Part shown: positions 1 through 6,956 of the stretch, piece by piece | Layout: every line of letters begins with the position of its first letter | How positions within the stretch are numbered: the first letter of the stretch is position 1 | Assembly: GCA_947461985.1 (NCBI GenBank) | Contig: CANHNT010000095.1 | Location: forward strand, 1-7,411 | Direction of reading: 5' to 3' | Length of the DNA: 7,411 nt | Source: Bacteroidota bacterium | GTDB lineage: Bacteria; Bacteroidota; Bacteroidia; Chitinophagales; Chitinophagaceae | The notes under the pieces: generated by a model | The model's input: the letters and a program-made list of their open reading frames with translations, nothing else | Told to the model about the DNA's origin: nothing | Database searches by the model: none | Made by a program: the position numbers and the translations under genes

Positions 1-1158
1 GTTTCAGCATTGATTCATGCGGCTACAATGGTAACAGCTGGTATCTATATGATTACACGAAGTCATTTTATTTTTTCAACGGTTCCTTATGCTCAACATG
101 TTATATTAATTATTGGTTTAGCAACCGCATTAGTGGCTGCAACCATTGCTACTCAACAAAACGATATTAAAAAAGTATTGGCCTATTCAACTGTTTCTCA
201 ACTAGGATTTATGTTTATGGCCTTAGGCGTTGGTGCTTACACAGCTGCAATTTTCCACGTTATTACGCATGCATTTTTCAAAGCCTTATTGTTCTTAGGT
301 TCTGGATCAGTTATTCATGCTTGTGGTGGCGAACAAGACATTCGTAAAATGGGTGGTTTATCAAAACACATGAAAATTACATACATCACTTTCTTTGTTG
401 GTTGTATTGCCATTGCTGGTATTCCTCCATTAAGTGGGTTCTTTTCCAAAGATGAAATTATGTTGCACGTTTTCATGCATCCTGCTTATGGTAAAATATT
501 TTGGAGTTTAGGTATGTTCGCTGCATTTATGACAGCATACTATATGTTTCGCTTATTATTTGTTACTTTTTGGGGTGAATTTAGAGGGACTCAACACCAA
601 AAAGAACATTTACATGAAAGTCCGTCTTTGATGACTACCCCTTTAATCGTATTAGCCTTATTATCAGCAATAGGTGGTTTTATTGGAATACCGCATGTTT
701 TAGGTGGTACTCACGAATTAAATCATTTATTAGAATCTGTAATAGGTGTTGCTGCTCATGAAGGTGCTGAATTGTCGGCAACAAACGAAATGATGATGAT
801 GGGCGTTGCAGTACTCGTAGCAATATTGGGAATTCTTTGGGCTTACGTAGGTTTCAAAAAATACAATGCTTCTAAAAATGCAACTGGCCTTGCCAAATTC
901 TTTGAAGAAAAATGGCATATTGATGAGGCTTACGATGCTGCAATTGTTAAACCATTGTATAAAAAAGCTTTTTTTTATGAAAAATACGTAGAAAAAATGG
1001 GCATCGATGGCTTGGTCAATGGAGTTGGAAAATTAATTCAAGACGGAAGCAATCGTTTAAGAATATTACAAAGTGGTTTGGTTGGATTTTATATGTTTTT
1101 AATGGTGCTAGGCATTGCACTATTATTCATTATTCAGCTTTGGTACAATAAAAATTAA
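1..1158 (+). CDS. nuoL: NADH-quinone oxidoreductase subunit L, 5'-truncated by window edge
   Basis: This is the C-terminal 385 residues of NuoL, the distal antiporter-like subunit of respiratory complex I in the inner membrane. It forms a proton channel and the long lateral helix that ties the pumping subunits together. The reading frame is open from base 1 and begins with VSALIHAATMVTAG, an internal NuoL motif, so the true start lies upstream. By memory alignment to E. coli NuoL, the visible His6 matches His254, so about 248 residues are missing. The channel residues are kept: His and Lys in IFHVITHAFFKALLFL (Lys94, the E. coli Lys342 equivalent) and Lys150 in GFFSKDEI (Lys399 equivalent). 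The C-terminal part (WHIDEAYDAAIVKPLYKK, then an amphipathic stretch and a last hydrophobic helix ending near residue 380) fits the lateral helix and its anchor. nuoM follows after 19 bases, so the genes are almost certainly cotranscribed. Identification is firm; the TTG at base 10 is an internal leucine codon, not a start. Confidence 0.97.
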   Translation, partial: VSALIHAATMVTAGIYMITRSHFIFSTVPYAQHVILIIGLATALVAATIATQQNDIKKVLAYSTVSQLGFMFMALGVGAYTAAIFHVITHAFFKALLFLGSGSVIHACGGEQDIRKMGGLSKHMKITYITFFVGCIAIAGIPPLSGFFSKDEIMLHVFMHPAYGKIFWSLGMFAAFMTAYYMFRLLFVTFWGEFRGTQHQKEHLHESPSLMTTPLIVLALLSAIGGFIGIPHVLGGTHELNHLLESVIGVAAHEGAELSATNEMMMMGVAVLVAILGILWAYVGFKKYNASKNATGLAKFFEEKWHIDEAYDAAIVKPLYKKAFFYEKYVEKMGIDGLVNGVGKLIQDGSNRLRILQSGLVGFYMFLMVLGIALLFIIQLWYNKN

Positions 1159-1177
1159 TAGACAGAAAAATAAATTC

Positions 1178-2602
1178 ATGTTACTTATTATACTCATATT
1201 AGTTCCGATTTTTGGTGGTTTGGTTTCTTTTTTATCAAAGAATAATAGCCAATTGCCTGCTTTAGGAGCCTCGTTATTTACATTAGCAGCTACCTTATTT
1301 AGTGCTTTCACTTATTATAATGGGCACACTCCCATTGCAATTGATCTTACTTGGATTCCTTCTCTTGGAGCCAATTTTTCATTGAATATCAATAGTGGTT
1401 TGCAGGTTTTGATGCTAGCTTTAACAGCAATTGTTTTCCCTTTGGTTTATCTTTTTTTAAACAACAAGGAGTTGGAAAACAAATCTACTTTTTATGGTTT
1501 GATGTCGTTGGCTCAAGCAGGATTAATGGGTGTATTTTTAGCCAATGATGCCTTGGTATTTTATATTTTTTGGGAATTAGCATTAATCCCAGTTTACTTT
1601 TTAAGCTCCATGTTTGGAGGTGAAAACAGAATTAAAGTAACCTTTAAATTTTTCGTTTACACCTTTGTAGGAAGTTTGTTATTGTTAGTTGCATTTTTAA
1701 TTATCTATAACCACACAAGCAATCATTCATTTGCTTGGACAAGCTTTGTAGAATCAGGGAAATCAATGTCTGGAAGTATGCAAAATTGGATGTTTTGGTT
1801 GGTATTTTTAGCTTTTGCTATTAAAATGCCTATGTTTCCTTTTCATACGTGGCAACCTGATGCTTATGAACAAAGCTCAACACCGGTAACGATTGTATTG
1901 AGTGCGATTATGGTAAAAATGGGTTTATTTGCTGTCATCAAATGGTTGTTACCTATTTTACCTTTAGGAGTTTTACATTGGACCAATCTAGTAACTATTC
2001 TATCCATCATCGGAATCATTTATGCATCTTGCCTAGCGATTGTACAAACTAATATTAAGCGTTTAATAGCTTATTCATCCATAGCGCACATCGGTTTAAT
2101 GATAGCTACTTTATTTGCTCAAAATCAATTAGGCACGCAAGGTGTTGCCATTCAAATGTTTAATCATGGAATCAACATTATGGGTTTATGGTTAATTGTT
2201 TTAGCCATCGAAAAGCGTTTAGGCACTCAAAATTTAAACGAAATGGGTGGTATAGCAAAACTAGCTCCTAAATTTACCATTGCATTGGTACTAATTTCTT
2301 TAGCCAATATTGCGCTACCCCTTACAAATGGTTTTATTGGTGAATTTATGATGTTTAATGGGTTGTTTCAATCAACATCACCTTATCATATCGCATTCAC
2401 CGTTGTTGCAGGGTTAGGTGTTATTTTAGCTGCAGTTTATACTTTAGGAATGATTCAAAAAGTAGCCTTTGGTGAATTAAAAAATAGTCAAGTCGTTTTT
2501 GCTGATTTATCAATCAATGAGTGGATTGTTTTAATAATTATTATGGGAATAATTCTTTGGTTAGGATTTTATCCAAATGTATTGATGTCTTTAGTAAGTT
2601 AA
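1178..2602 (+). CDS. nuoM: NADH-quinone oxidoreductase subunit M
   Basis: This is the complete 474-residue NuoM, the middle antiporter-like proton-pumping subunit of complex I. It is highly hydrophobic throughout, as expected for about 14 membrane helices. Family landmarks are visible: Glu133 in FYIFWELALIPVYF (TM5 glutamate), Lys216 in AIKMPMFPFHTW (TM7 lysine), Lys247 in SAIMVKMG (TM8 lysine), IKRLIAYSSIAHIG near 293-306, His330 in MFNHG, and Glu389 in GFIGEF, where NuoM characteristically has glutamate in place of the TM12 lysine of NuoL and NuoN. The start was set at the ATG at 1178, which gives the hydrophobic N-terminus MLLIILILVP. An upstream in-frame ATG at 1115 would overlap the end of nuoL and add 21 polar, non-family residues. 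No Shine-Dalgarno sequence is seen; the leader is A-rich, as is usual in Bacteroidota. It lies 19 bases after nuoL and 51 before nuoN, in the conserved L-M-N order. At 474 residues it is slightly shorter than the E. coli protein (about 509). Confidence 0.97.
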   Translation: MLLIILILVPIFGGLVSFLSKNNSQLPALGASLFTLAATLFSAFTYYNGHTPIAIDLTWIPSLGANFSLNINSGLQVLMLALTAIVFPLVYLFLNNKELENKSTFYGLMSLAQAGLMGVFLANDALVFYIFWELALIPVYFLSSMFGGENRIKVTFKFFVYTFVGSLLLLVAFLIIYNHTSNHSFAWTSFVESGKSMSGSMQNWMFWLVFLAFAIKMPMFPFHTWQPDAYEQSSTPVTIVLSAIMVKMGLFAVIKWLLPILPLGVLHWTNLVTILSIIGIIYASCLAIVQTNIKRLIAYSSIAHIGLMIATLFAQNQLGTQGVAIQMFNHGINIMGLWLIVLAIEKRLGTQNLNEMGGIAKLAPKFTIALVLISLANIALPLTNGFIGEFMMFNGLFQSTSPYHIAFTVVAGLGVILAAVYTLGMIQKVAFGELKNSQVVFADLSINEWIVLIIIMGIILWLGFYPNVLMSLVS

Positions 2603-2623
2603 TTTATAAATAAAATAAGTCAT

Positions 2624-2639
2624 ATTGAGTTCGCTCAAT
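2624..2639 (+). other. UUCG-loop hairpin between nuoM and nuoN
   Basis: ATTGAG (2624-2629) and CTCAAT (2634-2639) form a perfect 6-bp stem around a TTCG tetraloop. The hairpin lies in the 51-base gap between the nuoM stop and the nuoN ATG and ends 14 bases before that ATG. It is not an intrinsic terminator: the next bases are TTAAAAATAAATAG, with no U tract, and nuoN must be transcribed through it. The closing pair is G-C rather than the C-G of the extra-stable cUUCGg form. A role in mRNA processing, differential stability or nuoN translation is possible but only inferred. Confidence 0.55.
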
Positions 2640-2653
2640 TAAAAATAAATAGA

Positions 2654-4036
2654 ATGAATGCAATTGTAATATCAGCTTTATTGGGTGTCGTAATGATGTT
2701 TGCTGGTTTGCTATTTAAAGATAGCAAGCAAGTTCAATGGGCTGCTTTAATCGGTATCATGATTTTAATGGGAGCCACCATTTTCGATAACCAAATTATT
2801 TCAACACAAGGAAGTAAAACCTACTTCAACATGATTGAATTAAATAGTTTCACTTCATGGTTTAATGTATTGATCACGTTTTGTGCAATGCTCTATTTCT
2901 TTTTATTTCACAAACAAATTGCCCTTGTTGGCCGCAACGAAGCTGAATATTTTGCTTTAATGTTCTTTATTCTTTCGGGTGTATTTTTGCTTTCATCTTA
3001 TTCAAACTTACTTATTTTATTTATCGGAATCGAAATTCTTTCTATCCCTCAATACATTTTAGCAGGAAGTGACAAAGCAAATGTAAAAAGCACAGAAGCT
3101 TCATTGAAATACTTTTTAATGGGTTCTTTCAGTACTGGTATTTTATTAATGGGAATTACTTTACTTTACGGTGCAACAGGTAGTTTTGATATTATGAGTG
3201 ATAAATTTACCGCTCAATTTATACAAGTTGATGGAATGAGCTCATTAGCCATTGTAGGTATTTTATTAATGGTCGTTTCTTTTGGTTTTAAAGTTTCGGC
3301 TGCCCCAATGCACTTTTGGACTCCTGATGTTTATGACGGAACCCCTACCGCATTTACTCCTTTTATGGCAACCATTGTGAAAGTAAGTGTATTTGTTGCC
3401 TTTATTCGATTGTTCCATTTTTCGTTTGGAAGTGTAAGTCATGCTTGGCAAGTAACAATTGTTTCAATGATTGCATTAACTTTATTAATAGGAAATGTAA
3501 CAGCAGTTTACCAAACCAGTGTAAAACGAATGATGGCTTATTCATCTATAGCACAAGCAGGTTTTATGCTTTTTGCAATTTTTGCCGTTAATGCTACTTC
3601 TTGGAAAGCGATAACTTTATACAGTGTATCATACACATTAGCCTCATTAGGAGTGTTTGCAGTTTTAATAAAAATGAAAGATTACACCTTCGATGGCTTT
3701 AACGGATTAGCTAAAAAGCATCCTGTATTAGCAATTACGGCTACTATATGTTTATTTTCATTAGCAGGGATTCCTTTAACAGGTGGATTTTTTGCAAAAT
3801 ATTATGTATTAATGGCAGCAGTGGAACAAGGTTCAATGCTTTGGATTGTTGTATTTGCTGTGTTGATGGCTGCAATTAGTGTTTACTACTATTTCAGAGT
3901 AATTATGAGTATGTTTTTTAAACAAGGAGATGCCGAATTAATAGAACAACCCACAACAATTGAAAAAACATTATTAATTATTAACGCAGCTATGATTATC
4001 GCATTGGGAATTTTGCCGAGTGTAATTATGAAATAG
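2654..4036 (+). CDS. nuoN: NADH-quinone oxidoreductase subunit N
   Basis: This is the complete 460-residue NuoN, the antiporter-like complex I subunit nearest the quinone arm, which contributes one proton channel. It is strongly hydrophobic over its whole length. Landmarks include Glu127 in IGIEILSIPQYILAG (TM5 glutamate), Lys213 in FGFKVSAAPMHFWTPDVY (E. coli Lys217 equivalent), Lys243 in ATIVKVSVF (Lys247 equivalent), VKRMMAYSSIAQAGF around 290-304, and Lys382 in AGIPLTGGFFAKYYV (TM12 lysine). The start at ATG 2654 gives a hydrophobic first helix (MNAIVISALLGVVMMFAGLL); the leader before it is A-rich, with no Shine-Dalgarno sequence and a small hairpin just upstream. It is the last gene of the operon: a strong terminator begins 29 bases after its stop, and the next gene is convergent. 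Length and motifs agree with the family, and no frameshift or missing channel residue is seen. Confidence 0.97.
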   Translation: MNAIVISALLGVVMMFAGLLFKDSKQVQWAALIGIMILMGATIFDNQIISTQGSKTYFNMIELNSFTSWFNVLITFCAMLYFFLFHKQIALVGRNEAEYFALMFFILSGVFLLSSYSNLLILFIGIEILSIPQYILAGSDKANVKSTEASLKYFLMGSFSTGILLMGITLLYGATGSFDIMSDKFTAQFIQVDGMSSLAIVGILLMVVSFGFKVSAAPMHFWTPDVYDGTPTAFTPFMATIVKVSVFVAFIRLFHFSFGSVSHAWQVTIVSMIALTLLIGNVTAVYQTSVKRMMAYSSIAQAGFMLFAIFAVNATSWKAITLYSVSYTLASLGVFAVLIKMKDYTFDGFNGLAKKHPVLAITATICLFSLAGIPLTGGFFAKYYVLMAAVEQGSMLWIVVFAVLMAAISVYYYFRVIMSMFFKQGDAELIEQPTTIEKTLLIINAAMIIALGILPSVIMK

Positions 4037-4064
4037 TAAATTGCTATTATATATTAAATTGATT

Positions 4065-4097
4065 AAAACCTTCAATGTATTTCTTGAAGGTTTTTTT
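4065..4097 (+). terminator. Intrinsic terminator after nuoN, probably bidirectional
   Basis: AAAACCTTCAA (4065-4075) pairs perfectly with TTGAAGGTTTT (4084-4094), an 11-bp stem with an 8-base loop, and the T run continues to 4097 (seven T in all from 4091). This is a classic Rho-independent terminator for the nuo operon. Read on the minus strand, the same stem ends in TTTTAATC, a shorter U tract, so it may also stop transcripts of the convergent kinase gene, whose stop codon lies 11 bases from the T run. Confidence 0.9.
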
Positions 4098-4107
4098 ATG
4101 TCAATAA

Positions 4108-6762
4108 TTATATAGCCTCTACATACTCTTCCAATTCCTTAAATGCTCGTAAACAAATTTGTTGAAGATTATCAATCAAAGCTTTAATAATATCTTTTTT
4201 ATGTTCATGTGTAGCCATTTGTTCAATCTCTTGCACATGAGATAATTCTTCTTTTACACCCATGTAATTAAGCTGTGTTTTAAGAGAATGAGCAGAAATT
4301 TTTATCATTTCAGTATCATTATTATCAAATCCCTTTTGCATTTGAGCCAGTAATTTAGGCGCATTTAGTAAAAAGATGTTGATATACTTTTTTTGTTTTT
4401 CTTTATCATTACCAGCAAAAGAAATTAAAAAACGAGGATCTGTTAATTTAGAAGTTCGTGGTAATTTTTCAGGGACTAATTCAACATTAATATGTCCACT
4501 TTCTACATTCCATTTTCTACTTTCTACTTTATTTTTATCTAATTGATTTAATATTTTATATATCAATTCAGATTTATGAAATGGTTTAGGGATGTGGTCA
4601 TTCATTCCATTTTGCAAATAGCTATCAATGTCATTTTTCATAACATTTGCGGTCATGGCGATTATTTTAATTTCATTTAATGGCGGTTGCATTTCATTTC
4701 TAATAAACAAAGTTGTTTCAATACCACTCATTTTGGGCATTTGAATATCCATCAATACCAAATCAATTTCATTTAATTTTAATTTTTCAATGGCTTCTAA
4801 ACCACTTTGCGCTTCTAAAATTTTAATGTTTGGTGCAATCGATTTCATCGTATCTACTGCCACTATTCGATTAAATTCATTGTCATCCACTAATAATATT
4901 TTAGCTCGGTTTAACACATCTAAATCATTTTGTGCTATTGATAAATCATCTTTTGATTGTTCAAAAACACCCTCCCCAATTTGAAAAGGTAACATAAATG
5001 TAAACGTAGTGCCTACTCCTATTTTACTATTCACTTCAATGCTTCCCTCCATGAGTTCAACTAATTGTTTTGAAATCGTTAACCCTAAACCAGTACCCCC
5101 AAATTTACGAGCTACATCGGTTCCGGCTTGAGTGAAACTTTCAAATATTTTACTCACATATTCTTCTGAAATACCGATGCCGGTATCAATCACATCAAAA
5201 GCTATTTTTACATAATCGCCTTCTAATTCTAAATTTCTACACACAATTTGCACTGTGCCTTTTTCGGTAAATTTTACGGCATTGCCTGCTAAATTCATCA
5301 ATATTTGTGACAATCTTGTTGGGTCTCCAATTAAATGTTCGGGCACTTTTTCATTAATATCAAAACGAATATCTATCCCCTTTTCAATCGCTTTAAATCG
5401 CAATAAGGTCACTACGTTTTTCAATAAATGCGTTAAAGAAAAAGAGACCGATTCAATGGTAATTTTACCGGCTTCGATTTTTGAAAAATCTAAAATATCA
5501 TTGATAATAACTAATAAGTTATCGGCACTTTGTGTGATGGCATTTAAATATTTTGATTGGTCATCCCGTGGATTTTTTTCTTGCAACAATCTTGCCATTC
5601 CTACGATGGCGTTCATTGGTGTTCTTATTTCATGGCTCATATTAGCAATAAATTCTTGCTTCAATTTAGCCGATTGTTCTGCTACTTCTTTTTCTTTTAC
5701 CGCAAATTCAATTTCATGTCGAAGTTGCAAATTGCGCAATTTATTGAATGTATTTTGTTGAAATATTTCTTCTTTGAGCTTTTCAAATTTCTTTAAATTT
5801 TCATACGCTTCTACAATATCACCCATTTTTTCATATACTTGGGCATACATTTCGTGGATACTCATTACATCATGTTTACGAAAATGTTCATTGGCTAAAT
5901 CAAATGCAATATCAAAATGAATCAACGCATTTTTATAATCCATTTCATCTAAACTAATGCGACCCAGATAAAATTCAGATATGATAATGCCTTCAAAATT
6001 AGACAACTCTTCTGCTTGCTGAATCACCAATCGCAAATATTTTTGCGCTTTTTCAAACATTTTTTCTTTGTAATACACCTTGCCAATTCCACTGTTTGCT
6101 AACATGTGACCAACCGTATTTGGTTCGCTCAATACTAAACTTCGCTTAAAATTAATAATGGCTAAATTGTAAACTTCTTGTTTTAAATAAATATTCCCGA
6201 GTGTGTGATATACACTGATTAATCTTTTTTTATCATCATATTTTTTAAAAATTTCCAAACAACGTTTAGCGTATTCTAATGCATTTTCATAATCATATAA
6301 ATCAAAATGCAAATTTGAAATGCTAATTAATACTGCCGATTGCGACAATTCATCTCCTAACTTTTCATTAATTTCTAATGCCCATTGAAAATATTTTGAG
6401 GCGTTGGACAAATCTCCTAAATCACGATAAATATTTCCATAGTTATTGTAAATACGTGCTTTGAGCGCTAATGATTGTTGATGCTTTGCAATTTTCAACG
6501 CATCTTTTAATACATTCAACCCTTTGTCATACTCTCCTTTCAACCAATAACAAGCGCCTTTATTATTTAATCCTCGACCAATTCCTTCTTGGTAATCTAT
6601 TTTAGTTGACCGGTCAATAATTTCATTTGAAAGCCTAAAGGCTTCGTCAATATCATAATTTCTAATTTCGAGAACGATTTCTATTAAACAATCTATTTTC
6701 TCTTTTTCGTCGTTTAATGTATTGTATGTAGATTGTAATTCGTGGTATCGTTCTGTTGACAT
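4108..6762 (-). CDS. Soluble TPR-hybrid sensor histidine kinase (TPR-HisKA-HATPase-REC-HPt)
   Basis: This is an 884-residue hybrid histidine kinase expected to act in the cytoplasm: no signal peptide or membrane helix is visible. Residues 21-334 form about seven to eight TPR repeats (for example YNNYGNIYRDLGDLSNASKYF at 105-125 and YHTLGNIYLKQEVYNLAIINF at 185-205), likely the sensing or protein-binding part. A charged coiled-coil linker (about 335-370) leads into HisKA with phospho-acceptor His377 in NMSHEIRTPMNAI. HATPase_c follows with its N box (Asn490, Asn494), G1 DTGIG (526-530), F box FESF (540-543) and G2 GGTGLGL (555-561). The receiver (620-739) has the acidic pair Asp626/Asp627, phospho-acceptor Asp672 in MDIQMPK, Thr704 and Lys726. 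The HPt domain (about 772-884) has His825 in AHSLK. A complete His-Asp-His relay is thus present without an output domain, so a separate response regulator must receive the phosphate; none is in the window. The 740-770 linker contains a 7-bp tandem repeat. ATG 6762 is preceded by a candidate promoter 20 bases upstream. The ligand and pathway are unknown. Confidence 0.95.
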   Translation of the reverse strand: MSTERYHELQSTYNTLNDEKEKIDCLIEIVLEIRNYDIDEAFRLSNEIIDRSTKIDYQEGIGRGLNNKGACYWLKGEYDKGLNVLKDALKIAKHQQSLALKARIYNNYGNIYRDLGDLSNASKYFQWALEINEKLGDELSQSAVLISISNLHFDLYDYENALEYAKRCLEIFKKYDDKKRLISVYHTLGNIYLKQEVYNLAIINFKRSLVLSEPNTVGHMLANSGIGKVYYKEKMFEKAQKYLRLVIQQAEELSNFEGIIISEFYLGRISLDEMDYKNALIHFDIAFDLANEHFRKHDVMSIHEMYAQVYEKMGDIVEAYENLKKFEKLKEEIFQQNTFNKLRNLQLRHEIEFAVKEKEVAEQSAKLKQEFIANMSHEIRTPMNAIVGMARLLQEKNPRDDQSKYLNAITQSADNLLVIINDILDFSKIEAGKITIESVSFSLTHLLKNVVTLLRFKAIEKGIDIRFDINEKVPEHLIGDPTRLSQILMNLAGNAVKFTEKGTVQIVCRNLELEGDYVKIAFDVIDTGIGISEEYVSKIFESFTQAGTDVARKFGGTGLGLTISKQLVELMEGSIEVNSKIGVGTTFTFMLPFQIGEGVFEQSKDDLSIAQNDLDVLNRAKILLVDDNEFNRIVAVDTMKSIAPNIKILEAQSGLEAIEKLKLNEIDLVLMDIQMPKMSGIETTLFIRNEMQPPLNEIKIIAMTANVMKNDIDSYLQNGMNDHIPKPFHKSELIYKILNQLDKNKVESRKWNVESGHINVELVPEKLPRTSKLTDPRFLISFAGNDKEKQKKYINIFLLNAPKLLAQMQKGFDNNDTEMIKISAHSLKTQLNYMGVKEELSHVQEIEQMATHEHKKDIIKALIDNLQQICLRAFKELEEYVEAI
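4496..4530 (-). repeat. Degenerate 7-bp tandem repeat, five units, within the kinase REC-HPt linker
   Basis: On the coding strand, five consecutive 7-base units occupy 4530 down to 4496. Units 1 and 2 are both AAAGTAG; unit 3 (AAAATGG) differs at two positions, and units 4 (AATGTAG) and 5 (AAAGTGG) at one position each. They encode residues 745-756, KVESRKWNVESG, in which VES recurs seven codons apart, as expected when three 7-base units equal seven codons. The tract lies between the receiver and HPt domains, in a linker where sequence constraint should be low. It may be a genome-wide heptamer element that landed in coding sequence, or local slippage. Confidence 0.8.
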
Positions 6763-6782
6763 ATTCTGCTATTAATTATATG

Positions 6783-6790
6783 CGAAAGTA
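6783..6790 (-). promoter_or_regulatory. Candidate Bacteroidota -7 promoter element for the kinase gene
   Basis: On the minus strand, TACTTTCG (6790 down to 6783) matches the Bacteroidota primary-sigma -7 consensus TAnnTTTG at all but one fixed position. It lies 20 bases before the kinase ATG, which would give a leader of about a dozen bases. The upstream -33 TTG is poor: the nearest TTG (6807-6805) leaves a spacer of only 14 bases, against roughly 19-21 expected. This is a tentative call from motif match and position. Confidence 0.4.
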
Positions 6791-6856
6791 TCAACAAAAA
6801 AAGACAATTTATTGCTTAATTAGTTTAAACATTTTTGTTTCTTTTTCATCTGAAGA

Positions 6857-6881
6857 AAATTGAATACAATGTATTCAATTT
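6857..6881. promoter_or_regulatory. 25-bp near-perfect palindrome upstream of the kinase gene (operator or weak terminator)
   Basis: The arm AAATTGAATACA (6857-6868) is followed by one central A (6869) and its exact reverse complement (6870-6881). The symmetry is that of a dimeric regulator's binding site. It lies about 95 bases upstream of the kinase ATG and 75 bases past the tilS stop. A second reading is a tilS terminator: on the minus strand the stem runs into TTTTCTTC, a modest U tract, but the stem has only two G-C pairs. The sequence does not decide between them. Confidence 0.5.
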
Positions 6882-6900
6882 ACCAAGTATTTTCATTTGC

Positions 6901-6932
6901 ATAATCTAAAATAAAAAAGAATAGTAGATTAT
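6901..6932. repeat. Short inverted repeat downstream of tilS
   Basis: ATAATCTA (6901-6908) and TAGATTAT (6925-6932) are exact inverted copies separated by 16 bases that are largely A on the plus strand (U-rich in a tilS-sense transcript). The stem is 8 bp and AT-rich, so it is weak; it could help end tilS transcription or be chance in AT-rich DNA. Confidence 0.25.
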
Positions 6933-6956
6933 TTAATTTACCACAAGTTAACCCAT

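Noticed and set aside
789..800. Run of four ATG codons in nuoL (Met-Met-Met-Met)
   Set aside because: It is a short trinucleotide run in a variable loop or helix start before TM13-14; slippage would stay in frame, and nothing else suggests a function.
730..918. Small minus-strand frames within nuoL, nuoM and nuoN (also 1123-1311 and 3266-3451)
   Set aside because: These are 61-62 residue frames antisense to strongly conserved membrane-protein genes, without motifs or leader signals.
1115..1177. Upstream ATG extending nuoM by 21 residues
   Set aside because: The extension overlaps the nuoL 3' end in another frame and encodes residues unlike any NuoM N-terminus; the ATG at 1178 gives the normal hydrophobic start.
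4071..4090. CAATGTATT shared by the nuo terminator loop region and the 6857-6881 palindrome
   Set aside because: A 9-base AT-rich match over 7.4 kb is expected by chance, and the flanks differ.
5255..5761. 168-residue open frame on the plus strand
   Set aside because: It lies wholly antisense to the kinase across the HATPase, HisKA and coiled-coil coding region, has a Cys/Ser/Phe-rich composition with no recognisable motif, and the minus-strand frame carries clear domain motifs at the same place.
6825..6838. AAACA-TTTT-TGTTT inverted repeat in the kinase upstream region
   Set aside because: The stem is only 5 bp with a single G-C pair, and it lies in a T-rich tract where such matches arise easily.
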